From CAZGHF01 sp043797305 (GTDB lineage: Bacteria; Patescibacteriota; Minisyncoccia; UBA6257; GWB1-50-10), in assembly GCA_043797305.1 (NCBI GenBank), contig JAZDPW010000017.1, positions 1 through 44,802 on the forward strand: a stretch of 44,802 nt of DNA, given 5' to 3'. A model generated the notes under the pieces. That model made no database searches. It had not been told where the DNA came from and was given only the letters and a program-made list of their open reading frames with translations. Below, piece by piece: positions 6,364 through 14,143 of this stretch. A program made the translations under genes and the position numbers. Position 1 is the stretch's first letter. The number at the start of each line of letters is the position of its first letter.

Positions 6364-7078
6364 TTTCCTTTTTCGCTGCCGGAATTTCAGCTCTCGCTTC
6401 CGAAAGCGCCTCTCTTACTTTCGAAACCACCCAGTCGATGCTTTTCTTGCTGTGGTCGCTCCCGTAAATCGGGTACTGAACCACAGTCGGGTCGTCATCG
6501 TTATCAACCAACGCCACGACCGGAATGCCCTGCTGATTCGCTTCCCGCACAGCCGTGTCGTGCTCCTTGATGTCGACAACGAAAAGAACATCCGGAGTTT
6601 TGACAAGCCGAAGAAGCCCCTCGAATTTCCCTCTCATCTTCTCAATTTCCTTATCGAAATTAAGCTGCTCTTTTTTGGTATATTTGGCGAGTTCCCCTTT
6701 TTCTTTCTTGCTCTTCAAGTCGCTGTAGTAGGCAATCCGCTTGTGAATGACTTTGAAGTTGGTGATGGTCCCGCCGAGCCAGCGGCTAACAACGTAAGGA
6801 AAGCTGAACTCTTCGGCGACTGCCTGGAGCGAATCCTTGGCGGCCGGGGTGGTGCCGACGAAAAGCACGAGCGCTCCTTCCTTCGTCTTTTCCTTAATGA
6901 AACCAACAGCCCGGTTCAAACTCTCGATAATCGCTTCCGGGTTCAAAAGCTCAATCTCGTTCCGGTTGTCTATCACAATCGGCTTCATCAAGGGGTGGGT
7001 CTTCGATTTTTTATGGCCGTAAATAACTCCGAGTTCGGTAAGCTCTTTTAGCGTGTCTTCGTTAATAACTGTCTCCAT
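6350..7078 (-). CDS. rpsB: 30S ribosomal protein S2
   Basis: A 242-aa uS2 protein. Hallmarks are the N-terminal LGVIYGHKKSKTHPLMKPI, VGTTPAAKDSLQ, SRWLGGTITNF and PDVLFVVDIKEHDTAVREANQQGIPVVALVDND. S2 joins late to the small subunit on the platform side and is needed for translation initiation. It is first in the rpsB-tsf unit, and the tsf start lies inside its last codons. Confidence 0.96.
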   Translation of the reverse strand: METVINEDTLKELTELGVIYGHKKSKTHPLMKPIVIDNRNEIELLNPEAIIESLNRAVGFIKEKTKEGALVLFVGTTPAAKDSLQAVAEEFSFPYVVSRWLGGTITNFKVIHKRIAYYSDLKSKKEKGELAKYTKKEQLNFDKEIEKMRGKFEGLLRLVKTPDVLFVVDIKEHDTAVREANQQGIPVVALVDNDDDPTVVQYPIYGSDHSKKSIDWVVSKVREALSEARAEIPAAKKENENE

Positions 7079-7111
7079 GGTGTCCCAGAATAGCTTAAAA
7101 CCCGAAAAACG

Positions 7112-7801
7112 TCAATTGTTTCGGGAGTGTTCCCGCCGCCACTCTTTAATTTTTTTATGGTCGCCGGAGAGGAGAACCGACGGGACGCGGTATTTCTTCT
7201 TCTTCCATTCCAAAACGGCCGGGCGGGTGTAATGGGGGTACTCCGTCAGATTTTTCTGCTCCTTTTTGGTGAGTTCGCTGAAAAAAGATTCTTCCCGGAG
7301 CGATTCCCACTTGATGACGCCGGGAATGAGCCGAGCGACGGTCGAAATGATGGCCATTATCGCCACGTCGCCGTCGGTCGTAACATAAGGCCCGATAGAA
7401 ACTTCTTCCGCTTTGAGAATACTTTTTACCCGTTCGTCTATGCCCTCGTAGCGGCCGGAGATGAAAATAATATTTTTGTATTTCTTCGCCCAAGCATAGG
7501 CCATTTTCTGATTGAACTGTTTGCCTTTGGCCGAAAGAATTACGACTTTGTTTTTTTTGTTCTTCGTTTTCTTTTTTAAAAAATCCACCGCCTTTAGAAT
7601 CGGTTCCGGCTTCATCACCATTCCCGCTCCCCCGCCAAAGGGCCGGTCATCGGTCATCCGGTGCTTGTCTTTCGCGAAACTCCGTGGGTCAACGAGATTT
7701 ATCTTTATCAGTTTCCTGTCTTGCGCTTTTCCCAAAAGTGAAGACCTGAGATAAGAATCGAACGCTTCCGGAAAAATCGTTATTATGTTAAAAGTTGTCA
7801 T
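7112..7801 (-). CDS. trmD: tRNA (guanine37-N1)-methyltransferase
   Basis: A 229-aa SPOUT-class enzyme that methylates G37 next to the anticodon with SAM to prevent frameshifting. Motifs: FNIITIFPEAF at the N-terminus, DDRPFGGGAGMVMKPEP and the knot region ISGRYEGIDERV...SIGPYVTTDGDVA. ATG at 7801 is chosen because TATAAT sits 6 nt upstream (7808-7813); an in-frame upstream TTG would overlap that box. It is part of the usual rpsP-khpA-trmD neighbourhood, but a terminator separates khpA from trmD here. Confidence 0.95.
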   Translation of the reverse strand: MTTFNIITIFPEAFDSYLRSSLLGKAQDRKLIKINLVDPRSFAKDKHRMTDDRPFGGGAGMVMKPEPILKAVDFLKKKTKNKKNKVVILSAKGKQFNQKMAYAWAKKYKNIIFISGRYEGIDERVKSILKAEEVSIGPYVTTDGDVAIMAIISTVARLIPGVIKWESLREESFFSELTKKEQKNLTEYPHYTRPAVLEWKKKKYRVPSVLLSGDHKKIKEWRREHSRNN

Positions 7802-7807
7802 AGCTTC

Positions 7808-7813
7808 ATTATA
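7808..7813 (-). promoter_or_regulatory. -10 box of trmD, 6 nt before ATG
   Basis: TTTGTATAAT followed by GAAGCT and ATG on the minus strand. The expected start of transcription coincides with the start codon, and there is no Shine-Dalgarno, so a leaderless mRNA is likely. Confidence 0.5.
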
Positions 7814-7814
7814 C

Positions 7815-7853
7815 AAAGAAAAACCGGTCGCTTCAGGCGACTGGTTTTTCTTT
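7815..7853 (-). terminator. Terminator after khpA
   Basis: The 17-bp stem 7815-7831/7837-7853 (one mismatch or G-U) with a 5-nt loop ends in TTTTTCTTT on the minus strand. It separates khpA from the trmD promoter. Confidence 0.75.
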
Positions 7854-7863
7854 ATGATTCCGG

Positions 7864-8145
7864 TTAGGATTCCGTTCGGTGACCTCTCGTTGAACCTTCC
7901 GGTTCCTCAATCTTCAAGTTCACTCTCGCGTTGTTCTTGATACCGACGATTCGAAGAAGCGTCCGTATCGACTTCGCCGTTGAGCCCTGGCGACCGACAA
8001 CCTGTCCCATGTCCTGAGGGTGGACTTTCAGCATAAGAAGCACTCCCATCTCATCAACCTTCCGGTCAACTTTCACGTCGTCGGGGTGGTCAACTATGGA
8101 CTTCACGAGAAACTCAAGAAATTCCTGATCGCTGTTCGTGTTCAT
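7864..8145 (-). CDS. khpA: KH-domain RNA-binding protein KhpA
   Basis: A 93-aa single KH domain. The GxxG loop lies in GQVVGRQGSTAKSIR (about residues 46-60). KhpA binds RNA, works with KhpB/Jag in Gram-positive bacteria and typically lies between rpsP and trmD, as here. The basic C-terminal end STRGHRTES is unstructured. It is followed by a strong terminator and preceded by rpsP with a short gap, so rpsP-khpA is probably one transcript. Confidence 0.88.
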   Translation of the reverse strand: MNTNSDQEFLEFLVKSIVDHPDDVKVDRKVDEMGVLLMLKVHPQDMGQVVGRQGSTAKSIRTLLRIVGIKNNARVNLKIEEPEGSTRGHRTES

Positions 8146-8188
8146 CTCTCTGCATTTTCTGAAATTCGACCTTTTCGGTTATTTTTGT

Positions 8189-8599
8189 TTACTCGGTTTT
8201 GACTTCCTCTTTAACCTCTTCCTGTTTCGGTTCTTCCGCTTTGGCTTCGGCAGCCGGTGGATTTTCTTTCCCGATGTTCGCCTCTGGCGAAGTCGGGACT
8301 CCGACCCCGCCTTCGGCGGGCGTCGGAGCTTTCCTTTTTCTTGAATGAACGGCGATTTTCGGTTCGTTCAAAATACCGGCTTTAACGAGAAGGTTGTGGG
8401 CGCTCGGCGTCGGCCTTGCGCCGACTTTGAGCCAGTGCTCCACTTTTTCGTTTTCGATTTCGAACTTCTTGCTGTGGGGGTCGAACCAGCCCAAATCGTC
8501 CACGAATTTGCCGCCGAGTTTGGAACGCTTCTCGGCCACAACTACGCGAAAAGACGCCTGGTGTTTTTTCCCTTGTCTTCGCAGTTTTATCGCAAGCAT
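8189..8599 (-). CDS. rpsP: 30S ribosomal protein S16 with C-terminal tail
   Basis: A 136-aa bS16. The conserved core (MLAIKLRRQGKKHQASFRVVVAE...) fills the first ~85 residues and matches the usual length of the family. The remaining ~50 residues form a Pro/Glu/Lys-rich tail (AKAEEPKQEEVKEEVKTE). Within the tail, DNA 8300-8329 is a nested palindrome (CTCCGAC/GTCGGAG around CCCGCC/GGCGGG), so part of the tail probably comes from a palindromic repeat inserted in frame. S16 helps 30S assembly. Confidence 0.94.
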   Translation of the reverse strand: MLAIKLRRQGKKHQASFRVVVAEKRSKLGGKFVDDLGWFDPHSKKFEIENEKVEHWLKVGARPTPSAHNLLVKAGILNEPKIAVHSRKRKAPTPAEGGVGVPTSPEANIGKENPPAAEAKAEEPKQEEVKEEVKTE

Positions 8600-8602
8600 A
8601 AG

Positions 8603-8637
8603 TCAGTAAATAGTAATTAGTAAACAGTAATTAGTCA
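8603..8637. repeat. Degenerate heptamer repeats (TAATTAG type)
   Basis: TAAATAG-TAATTAG-TAAACAG-TAATTAG-TCAAT, period 7, filling the gap between rpsP and the Cys-rich gene. Confidence 0.65.
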
Positions 8638-8640
8638 ATA

Positions 8641-10422
8641 CTAGACCATCTCGGCGTTGTAGCACTGTTCACAGTAGACGATTTCTTTGCCGTTCGGCGG
8701 ATAAGTAGTTTCGAATTCGTTGGGGCACTTTCCTGCTCCGTGATGATGGGTAACGGTGTTCTTGTATGCGCCATTTTCCGAAGTCGCGCCGGTGCACTGG
8801 CATTTGCGGTGCCATAAGTCCAGTTTACTTCTTTGAGCAATACGCCGATGGTGCCGGCAATTCGGACAAAGACGCGGAAGAGGCAGGCCGAATTTCTTGT
8901 AAAAGTTGAATTCTTGGGAAGTAATGCGAAATGCCGTCGTACAGCGGCCTTCGCAATTCCCTTTATGCTCGCAACCGATTATATGTTGCAAGATATCTTC
9001 CGTAACCTCGTCAATGTGGTCAGGTAATTCCTTCGATTCCATTGAAATTTTATAATCCTTTTGGGGTTCGTCGTACCAATTGTAACCAGCCTCAATCGCC
9101 GCCTCTTTGGTGAGGGGAAAATGTTCCAAGGCGATGGTCTCGTTATAGCCGTATGGAGAAAGCTCCGGCGGCAGGAACTCGCCGTACTTGTATACCCTCC
9201 CTTTCTTGTCTTTGTAAGGTATCTCGTTCATATGCTTCTTTATCCTCGAAACGAGTGTCTCATATTCCTCCTTGGAGTACTGCTTATTTAAAACACAGTA
9301 CTGTTTCTTCCGCAGCGATGTGCAGCCAAACGAGTCCGAAGAGGATCGACACTCGGTACAATATTCCAGATTTTTTACGTCTTCCCAGCATGCCGCACAG
9401 AAACGGATGTTGTTCGTACCGTTACCGCAGACCGAACACTCGTAGGTAAGATAGTTATTGTTCCCCCACATTGAATGGTCATAGCAATTCTCATTGGCCG
9501 GCACCTGTAAGTACTGACAGTAACGCAAATCCTTGCCTTCCCGAACCAAATAAGAGTCCTTAACGTTCTTGGAGTGGAAAATATACTCACCGCTTACATT
9601 AGAGTTTTTAATTCCTTCATAAAACTTGTTCGGAAACCCGAGCCAAAACTTCTTTGCTCTTTCCCGAAGAAGAGTTTTGTTTCTGTAAGACCCGAGATTG
9701 AATTCCTTCAATTTTTTCTCGTACTCTTCCTTCGAGTACGGTTCGTTGAATATGTGGTAACTCTTGTTGACCAGATTGGTACAACCAAAGCAATTATTGC
9801 ATCCCCGAAGATTCTTCGAAAAATATACTTCCAGGCAATTTTCGCATTGGGAACTGAAAAATATGCCCGCACACTTCGTCAGCCAAAAACCCTCGTAGAC
9901 ACGTTCAGAATGATTGACATGGGAACTGTCAAAGATGTCTCTAGAACTATCAACGCCGTTTCCATAAGCACTGTCTTCAGAATAATTCGAATTGAAAAGG
10001 AAGTAGCAGTTCTTTAAGCCGGTTGCGTTATTGCTGTAATCGCTGTTTTCCAGCAGGATGGTGGAAAGAGCCGAACGGGGCACCTCCCGAAAAAGTTCAC
10101 CGAGTTGCTCCAAAAACGGTCGGGAAAAATCCACGTCGCGACCGTAATCGAGCGGGTCCCAAGTATCGGAATACCAAACTTTATTCTCATAAATCTTGAC
10201 CGGCGATTGCGGGGAATACATCGAAAAGATTTCTTCTCCGGAATGATCGCTTTTTCTCTTGTAAAGACCTCGCTCGTTTCTGAAGGCAAACCTCCTCTGA
10301 GCTCGACACAGGTAGCAAAAAGTCGGCGGCGGCACTTTTATCTTTTCATAAAACTTAAAGTCCTCCGGTTCAATCGTGAACTGGCTTCTACAATTCTGAC
10401 AGATTCTGGTTTCTTGGTTCAT
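8641..10422 (-). CDS. Cysteine-rich zinc-ribbon protein of unknown function, 593 aa
   Basis: No function is known to me, but I recall similar proteins as widespread in candidate-phyla genomes. It opens with CQNCRSQF and FCYLCRAQRRFAFRNER, a pattern echoed near the C-terminus (RLCPNCRHHRRIAQRSK), which suggests paired zinc-binding treble-clef or ribbon units. The middle is packed with CxxC/CxxxC pairs (CENCLEVYF, CNNCFGC, CSVCGNG, CAACWED, CTECRSS) spaced in a repeated manner, with many Asn and Tyr, as in a repeat protein. PYSKEEYEKKLKEF and QYSKEEYETLVSRI look like internal duplicates. No signal peptide is seen. GAACGAGGGC before ATG may be a weak Shine-Dalgarno. It lies downstream of smc with a palindrome (10440-10465) in between. 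Confidence 0.85.
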   Translation of the reverse strand: MNQETRICQNCRSQFTIEPEDFKFYEKIKVPPPTFCYLCRAQRRFAFRNERGLYKRKSDHSGEEIFSMYSPQSPVKIYENKVWYSDTWDPLDYGRDVDFSRPFLEQLGELFREVPRSALSTILLENSDYSNNATGLKNCYFLFNSNYSEDSAYGNGVDSSRDIFDSSHVNHSERVYEGFWLTKCAGIFFSSQCENCLEVYFSKNLRGCNNCFGCTNLVNKSYHIFNEPYSKEEYEKKLKEFNLGSYRNKTLLRERAKKFWLGFPNKFYEGIKNSNVSGEYIFHSKNVKDSYLVREGKDLRYCQYLQVPANENCYDHSMWGNNNYLTYECSVCGNGTNNIRFCAACWEDVKNLEYCTECRSSSDSFGCTSLRKKQYCVLNKQYSKEEYETLVSRIKKHMNEIPYKDKKGRVYKYGEFLPPELSPYGYNETIALEHFPLTKEAAIEAGYNWYDEPQKDYKISMESKELPDHIDEVTEDILQHIIGCEHKGNCEGRCTTAFRITSQEFNFYKKFGLPLPRLCPNCRHHRRIAQRSKLDLWHRKCQCTGATSENGAYKNTVTHHHGAGKCPNEFETTYPPNGKEIVYCEQCYNAEMV

Positions 10423-10439
10423 GCCCTCGTTCCCTTGTG

Positions 10440-10465
10440 AGGTGGACTACTTAAGTAGTCCACCT
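10440..10465. promoter_or_regulatory. Perfect 26-bp palindrome before the Cys-rich gene
   Basis: AGGTGGACTACTT joined to its exact complement. It starts 18 nt upstream of the Cys-rich start codon. On the minus strand no T run follows, so it is not an ordinary smc terminator. It shares GTGG..TACTTAAGTA..CCAC with the palindrome at 4139-4160. It could be a protein-binding site or an RNA hairpin that controls the downstream gene. Confidence 0.5.
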
Positions 10466-10502
10466 TCAATTTTGCTCTGGGAGGTCAAACCTCGACGTTC
10501 TT

Positions 10503-12725
10503 TTACTCTAATTTTAGCGACAATATCTTCGAGATACCATCCTCGCCCATGGTGACACCGTATAAGGCGTGGGCGGCTTCCATTGTGGCGCGGTTGTGGG
10601 TGACCAAGATAAACTGGGTGCGTTTGGAAAATTCCTTGATGAGCTCGGAAAAACGGCGGGCATTTTCCTCGTCAAGCGCCGCGTCGATTTCGTCCAAAAC
10701 CAGAAACGGCGGCGGACTCACGGAAATGAGGGCAAAAAGAGCGGCCATGGAAACCAAGCTCTTCTCGCCGCCGGAGAGCATTTCTATCCCCTTCAAGCTT
10801 TTTTGGGGAACGTTGAGGTCGATTTCTATGCCGGCTTTGAGCTCCCGCCCCGAAGTTTCTTCGGGGAGCCCGCTTCGACTTGCGTCGAGCGAGGCGAAAG
10901 GCTCGCTCGCCTCGCCTTCGCGAGAGCGAAGCGGGCCCCCAGCGGGGGCGGCGCCCTCCTCCGCGCCTACCGCGTTCTCCTCCAGAACGAGCGGTTTATA
11001 AACCTGTAATTTCAGTTTCGCCCGGCCGCCGCCGAACATCAACCGGAAATACTTGTTGAATTCTTCGTTTATTTCCTTAAACGAGGTCTTGAATTCGGAA
11101 TGAATCTTGTCCTCAAGCTCTTTAATGAGATTTTTGAGGTCGGCGATGGCCGCTTCCAAATCGGAAACTTCCTTCCTTAGAAATTCGTAGCGTTCCTCTT
11201 TTTCTTTCGCTTCTTCAACCAGACCTTCGTCAATTTCGCCTATCGCCGCAAGTTCGCCCCGCATCCGGACTATTTTCCTGTCCAAATCGGAAGAATCGAT
11301 ATCATTTCCGACCGGTGGAAGATTTTCCAATTCGGCCGCTTCCCGACCGGCCGCCCGCCATTCCCGCCGAAGTTCGGTAACCCTGATTTCTATTTTTTCC
11401 TTCTCGAAAAGAGCGGACTGAATACTTTGCTCCAGTTTCCGGAGTTCGTTTTTCTCCACCTCCAGGCGCTCCACTTCCCGCCGGAATTCCTGATTCAATT
11501 CTTCCTGAACGTAAGTCAGGCGCTCGCTCTCCTCTTCCAAGTTTTTAATTTCCTTATCGATCGTAAGAAGCGCCTCTTCAAGCTCTTTTTTCTTTCCCAA
11601 GGAATCGCGGTTATCCTTTTCTTCCTCCTTAAGAAGCTCCTTTAATTTGGCAACCGATTCTTTGAGCTGTTTTTTGATTTCACTTACATCGTCAAACTCA
11701 AGAAGCTCCTCGATTTTTTTGATGAGGTTTCTTACCCCCGTTTCGAATTCGTAAAGGGAAGCGTGCTCGCGGGGAACGGATTTCCTTATTTCGATTTCCG
11801 CTTCAAGCCGGCCCAGGCTTTCCTTGAGAGAAAACTTCTTGTTCAAAAGGTCGTTTAAATCGCTCCTTAATTTTTTGATTTTTTCCGGTTCGCTCGATTT
11901 CTCGTTTATTTCTTTTAAATGCTTTTCTATTGCTTTCACATCTTCTTCTTTTTTCGATTTTGCCGCCCGATAGCCGGCAATCGGTTCCTCGGCTTTGCCC
12001 ATGAGACCGCTCAAACCGTGAAACTGGAAAGAAAAATAATCGTCTTCGTATAATTTCAGTTTTTTCTCTATCTCGCTTCTTTTTTCGAATCTCGTCCGCT
12101 GGCGGCGCAGAAGCCGCAAGTGCGGCGCAAGCTCCTCGATCATCGCTTTTACCTTGTCCAAATTGATGACGCTTAAAGCGAGCCGTCTCTCGGCTCCGTG
12201 TTTTTTCAGCCGGAATTCCTTGAGTCCAAGGATTTCTTCAACCATCTGCCTTCTTTCTTCCGGAGAAGAACGCACGAAAATATCGCTCTCACCCTGACCG
12301 ATCATCGTAAGGCCCCGCGACCCTAGTTTTGCCCGGGCCAAAATCGGTATCAGGTCCCTCAAAAGTATTGTTTCACTGTTCCAAAAAAACTCGCTCGTTC
12401 CGGAGCGGTCTATCCTTCGTTCCAGCTCAACCTCTTCGGCGTCAATCGGAAAAACGCGGTCGCGATTGTCGAAGTAAAGAGAAACCCGGGCTAGACCGAC
12501 GGCTCTCGTCTTTGCCGAACCGGCAAAAATAAGCTTATCCAGGGTGTCGCCCCGGAGACGCGAGGCTTCCCTCTCCCCTAAGACCCAGCGGAGAGCATCA
12601 ACGACGTTCGATTTGCCCGAACCGTTCGGCCCCACAACCGCCACTACTCTCTCCGGGAGTTCAATAACCGTCTTTTCGGCAAAAGATTTGAAGCCTTGCA
12701 GCTCTATCCTTTTTAGAAAACTCAT
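10503..12725 (-). CDS. smc: SMC-type chromosome segregation ATPase, short and apparently without hinge
   Basis: A 740-aa SMC-family ABC ATPase, far shorter than canonical SMC (~1150-1200 aa). N-terminal head: GFKSFAEKT and Walker A GPNGSGKSN (about 33-41). C-terminal head: ABC signature LSGGEKSL, Walker B FLVLDEIDAALDE and VTHN. Between the heads are ~390 residues of charged coiled coil, and no globular hinge with its glycine motifs can be recognised. Residues ~588-628 are encoded by palindromic DNA (10840-10965) inserted in frame before AGIEIDLNVPQK. Canonical SMC compacts DNA as a hinge-dimerised ring. It is downstream of rnc with a 12-nt gap in an rpmF-nusB-rnc-smc order. Confidence 0.88.
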   Translation of the reverse strand: MSFLKRIELQGFKSFAEKTVIELPERVVAVVGPNGSGKSNVVDALRWVLGEREASRLRGDTLDKLIFAGSAKTRAVGLARVSLYFDNRDRVFPIDAEEVELERRIDRSGTSEFFWNSETILLRDLIPILARAKLGSRGLTMIGQGESDIFVRSSPEERRQMVEEILGLKEFRLKKHGAERRLALSVINLDKVKAMIEELAPHLRLLRRQRTRFEKRSEIEKKLKLYEDDYFSFQFHGLSGLMGKAEEPIAGYRAAKSKKEEDVKAIEKHLKEINEKSSEPEKIKKLRSDLNDLLNKKFSLKESLGRLEAEIEIRKSVPREHASLYEFETGVRNLIKKIEELLEFDDVSEIKKQLKESVAKLKELLKEEEKDNRDSLGKKKELEEALLTIDKEIKNLEEESERLTYVQEELNQEFRREVERLEVEKNELRKLEQSIQSALFEKEKIEIRVTELRREWRAAGREAAELENLPPVGNDIDSSDLDRKIVRMRGELAAIGEIDEGLVEEAKEKEERYEFLRKEVSDLEAAIADLKNLIKELEDKIHSEFKTSFKEINEEFNKYFRLMFGGGRAKLKLQVYKPLVLEENAVGAEEGAAPAGGPLRSREGEASEPFASLDASRSGLPEETSGRELKAGIEIDLNVPQKSLKGIEMLSGGEKSLVSMAALFALISVSPPPFLVLDEIDAALDEENARRFSELIKEFSKRTQFILVTHNRATMEAAHALYGVTMGEDGISKILSLKLE
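10840..10965. repeat. In-frame palindromic insertion cluster inside smc
   Basis: Nested hairpins: CCCCGAAG/TTCGGGG near 10847-10867, a long outer stem CCCGCTTCG/CGAAGCGGG (10869-10877/10927-10935) enclosing GAGGCG/CGCCTC, and GCCCCC/GGGGGC after it. The block encodes a low-complexity Gly/Ala/Ser/Glu stretch absent from ordinary SMC between the last coiled coil and the signature motif. Confidence 0.65.
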
Positions 12726-12737
12726 GATTTTAATCCG

Positions 12738-13424
12738 TTAATCCGCCAGTTTCTCAAGAGCCGTTTCAGCCGCCTTCACTTCCGCTTCCTGCTTCGAAAG
12801 ACCTCTGCCCTCGGCTTTAAGCTCTTCTCCAAAGAAAACTCCGACCACGAATTCCTTGCTGTGATCGGGTCCCATCTCCGAAAGAACCTTGTAAATAGGC
12901 GTAACTTTCAGGTTTTCCTGAGCGACTTCCTGAAGAGTGCTCTTCGGGTCGCGGTAAAGCTTGTTTTCTATCACTTCGTCCAGGTGGTTCATCACGAACT
13001 TTTTCACGAAACCTTTCGCGCCGTCATAACCGGCGTCGAGATAAATTGCGCCGATTAGCGCCTCAATGGCGTTCGCGAGAATAACATCGCGGGCCCGACC
13101 AGTGTCCTTTGCTTCCCCCTTCGAAAGCCGCAAATATTCTTCCAGTCCGATTTCTTTGGCGATCTTGGAAAGCATCTGGTAATTCACGAGAGCCGCCCGC
13201 AAACTGGTAAGCTGGCCTTCCTGGTGATCGGGATAAACGTGAAAAAGATATTCGGTGACGACAAGCTCCAAGACCGCATCGCCTAAAAATTCGAGCCGTT
13301 CGTTATGAGCGCCGGCGCCGGGATATTCGTTCAAATAAGAACGGTGGGTCAGGGATTCTTCCAAAAAATCCTTGTTTTTAAATTCAAAACTTATTTTTTT
13401 CTCTAAATCGCTTAAATCACTCAT
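12738..13424 (-). CDS. rnc: Ribonuclease III
   Basis: A 228-aa double-strand-specific endoribonuclease that processes rRNA precursors and structured mRNAs. The catalytic signature NERLEFLGDAVLEL (about 40-53) and the second metal-binding segment (DVILANAIEALIGAIYLDAGYD) are intact. A C-terminal dsRNA-binding domain follows (about 155-225: PKSTLQEVAQ...GRGLSKQEAEVKAAETAL). It overlaps nusB by 8 nt, indicating coupling. A plausible actor on the inserted 23S stems and structured tRNA spacers of this genome. Confidence 0.95.
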   Translation of the reverse strand: MSDLSDLEKKISFEFKNKDFLEESLTHRSYLNEYPGAGAHNERLEFLGDAVLELVVTEYLFHVYPDHQEGQLTSLRAALVNYQMLSKIAKEIGLEEYLRLSKGEAKDTGRARDVILANAIEALIGAIYLDAGYDGAKGFVKKFVMNHLDEVIENKLYRDPKSTLQEVAQENLKVTPIYKVLSEMGPDHSKEFVVGVFFGEELKAEGRGLSKQEAEVKAAETALEKLAD

Positions 13425-13851
13425 TTTCGTTTGGGGCGGACATCTCCCGATAAATAGTTCCCAGGACGCCGTTTACGAACTTCGGCGAATTCGGGCCGCT
13501 GTAGTTCTTGGCGATTTCAATCGCTTCATTAATGGCTACCTTGGGCGGCACTTCTTTCTTGTCGGCGTAAAGAAGCTCATAAAGGCCAATTCGCAAAACA
13601 TTCCGGTCAACGATGGCGATTTTCGGAAGTGGCCAGTCCGGCGCCGCCTTTTCGATGATTTTGTCTATTTCCGGGAGGTGCTCAATCACGCCTTTCACTA
13701 TGCGCCAAATGAATTCCGGCTCGTCTATGCCCTGGCCGAAATCGTTCATGTTGCGCTCCACGATTTTTATCAAATCGGCCTGCCGATCGTAAAAGTCCCA
13801 CTCGTAAAGCGACTGGAGAACTATCGTTCTCGCTAAATGTCTGGTGGCCAT
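13417..13851 (-). CDS. nusB: Transcription antitermination factor NusB
   Basis: A 144-aa all-helical NusB. Motifs: HLARTIVLQSLYEWDF at the N-terminus, IAIVDRNVLRIGLYELLY and KVAINEAIEIAKNYSGPNSPKFVNGVLG at the C-terminus. With NusE (S10) it binds boxA RNA to keep polymerase going through rRNA genes. The 23S leader at 1563-1578 carries a boxA-like site. It overlaps rnc by 8 nt and lies downstream of rpmF. Confidence 0.93.
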   Translation of the reverse strand: MATRHLARTIVLQSLYEWDFYDRQADLIKIVERNMNDFGQGIDEPEFIWRIVKGVIEHLPEIDKIIEKAAPDWPLPKIAIVDRNVLRIGLYELLYADKKEVPPKVAINEAIEIAKNYSGPNSPKFVNGVLGTIYREMSAPNENE

Positions 13852-13889
13852 AAATTGTCAAAATTCTGAAACGTTCAACGAAAGGACTT

Positions 13890-14075
13890 TTAGGATTTCT
13901 TGTTTTGGGCCTTGGGTTTCTTGGTATAGGTGCCGCACTGCGGACAGACTTTATGCGGCATTGTTGCCCCGCCGCACTTCGGACAAACCAAAATGCGCTT
14001 CTTCTTGAGCGCCAATTGCGACCGCCGCCGGCCGACTTTCGATTTCGAATGATGTTTTACCGGTACGCCACCCAT
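13890..14075 (-). CDS. rpmF: 50S ribosomal protein L32
   Basis: A 61-aa bL32 (MGGVPVKHHSKSKVGRRRSQLAL...). A four-Cys zinc site is present as CPKC (31-34) and CPQC (44-47), so it is the zinc-binding form. Normal length. The leading MGG is slightly different from the usual MAVP start. It lies upstream of nusB with a 38-bp gap. Confidence 0.94.
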   Translation of the reverse strand: MGGVPVKHHSKSKVGRRRSQLALKKKRILVCPKCGGATMPHKVCPQCGTYTKKPKAQNKKS

Positions 14076-14143
14076 AGTTCAATGATTTAAAAACCGATAT
14101 CTAAACAATACCAATCCCTTCCTGAAAAGTCAACAAAATTCTT

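Noticed and set aside
10440..10465. Palindrome as the smc terminator
   Set aside because: No T run follows it on the minus strand (TCACAAGGG follows), so an operator or RNA hairpin is more likely.
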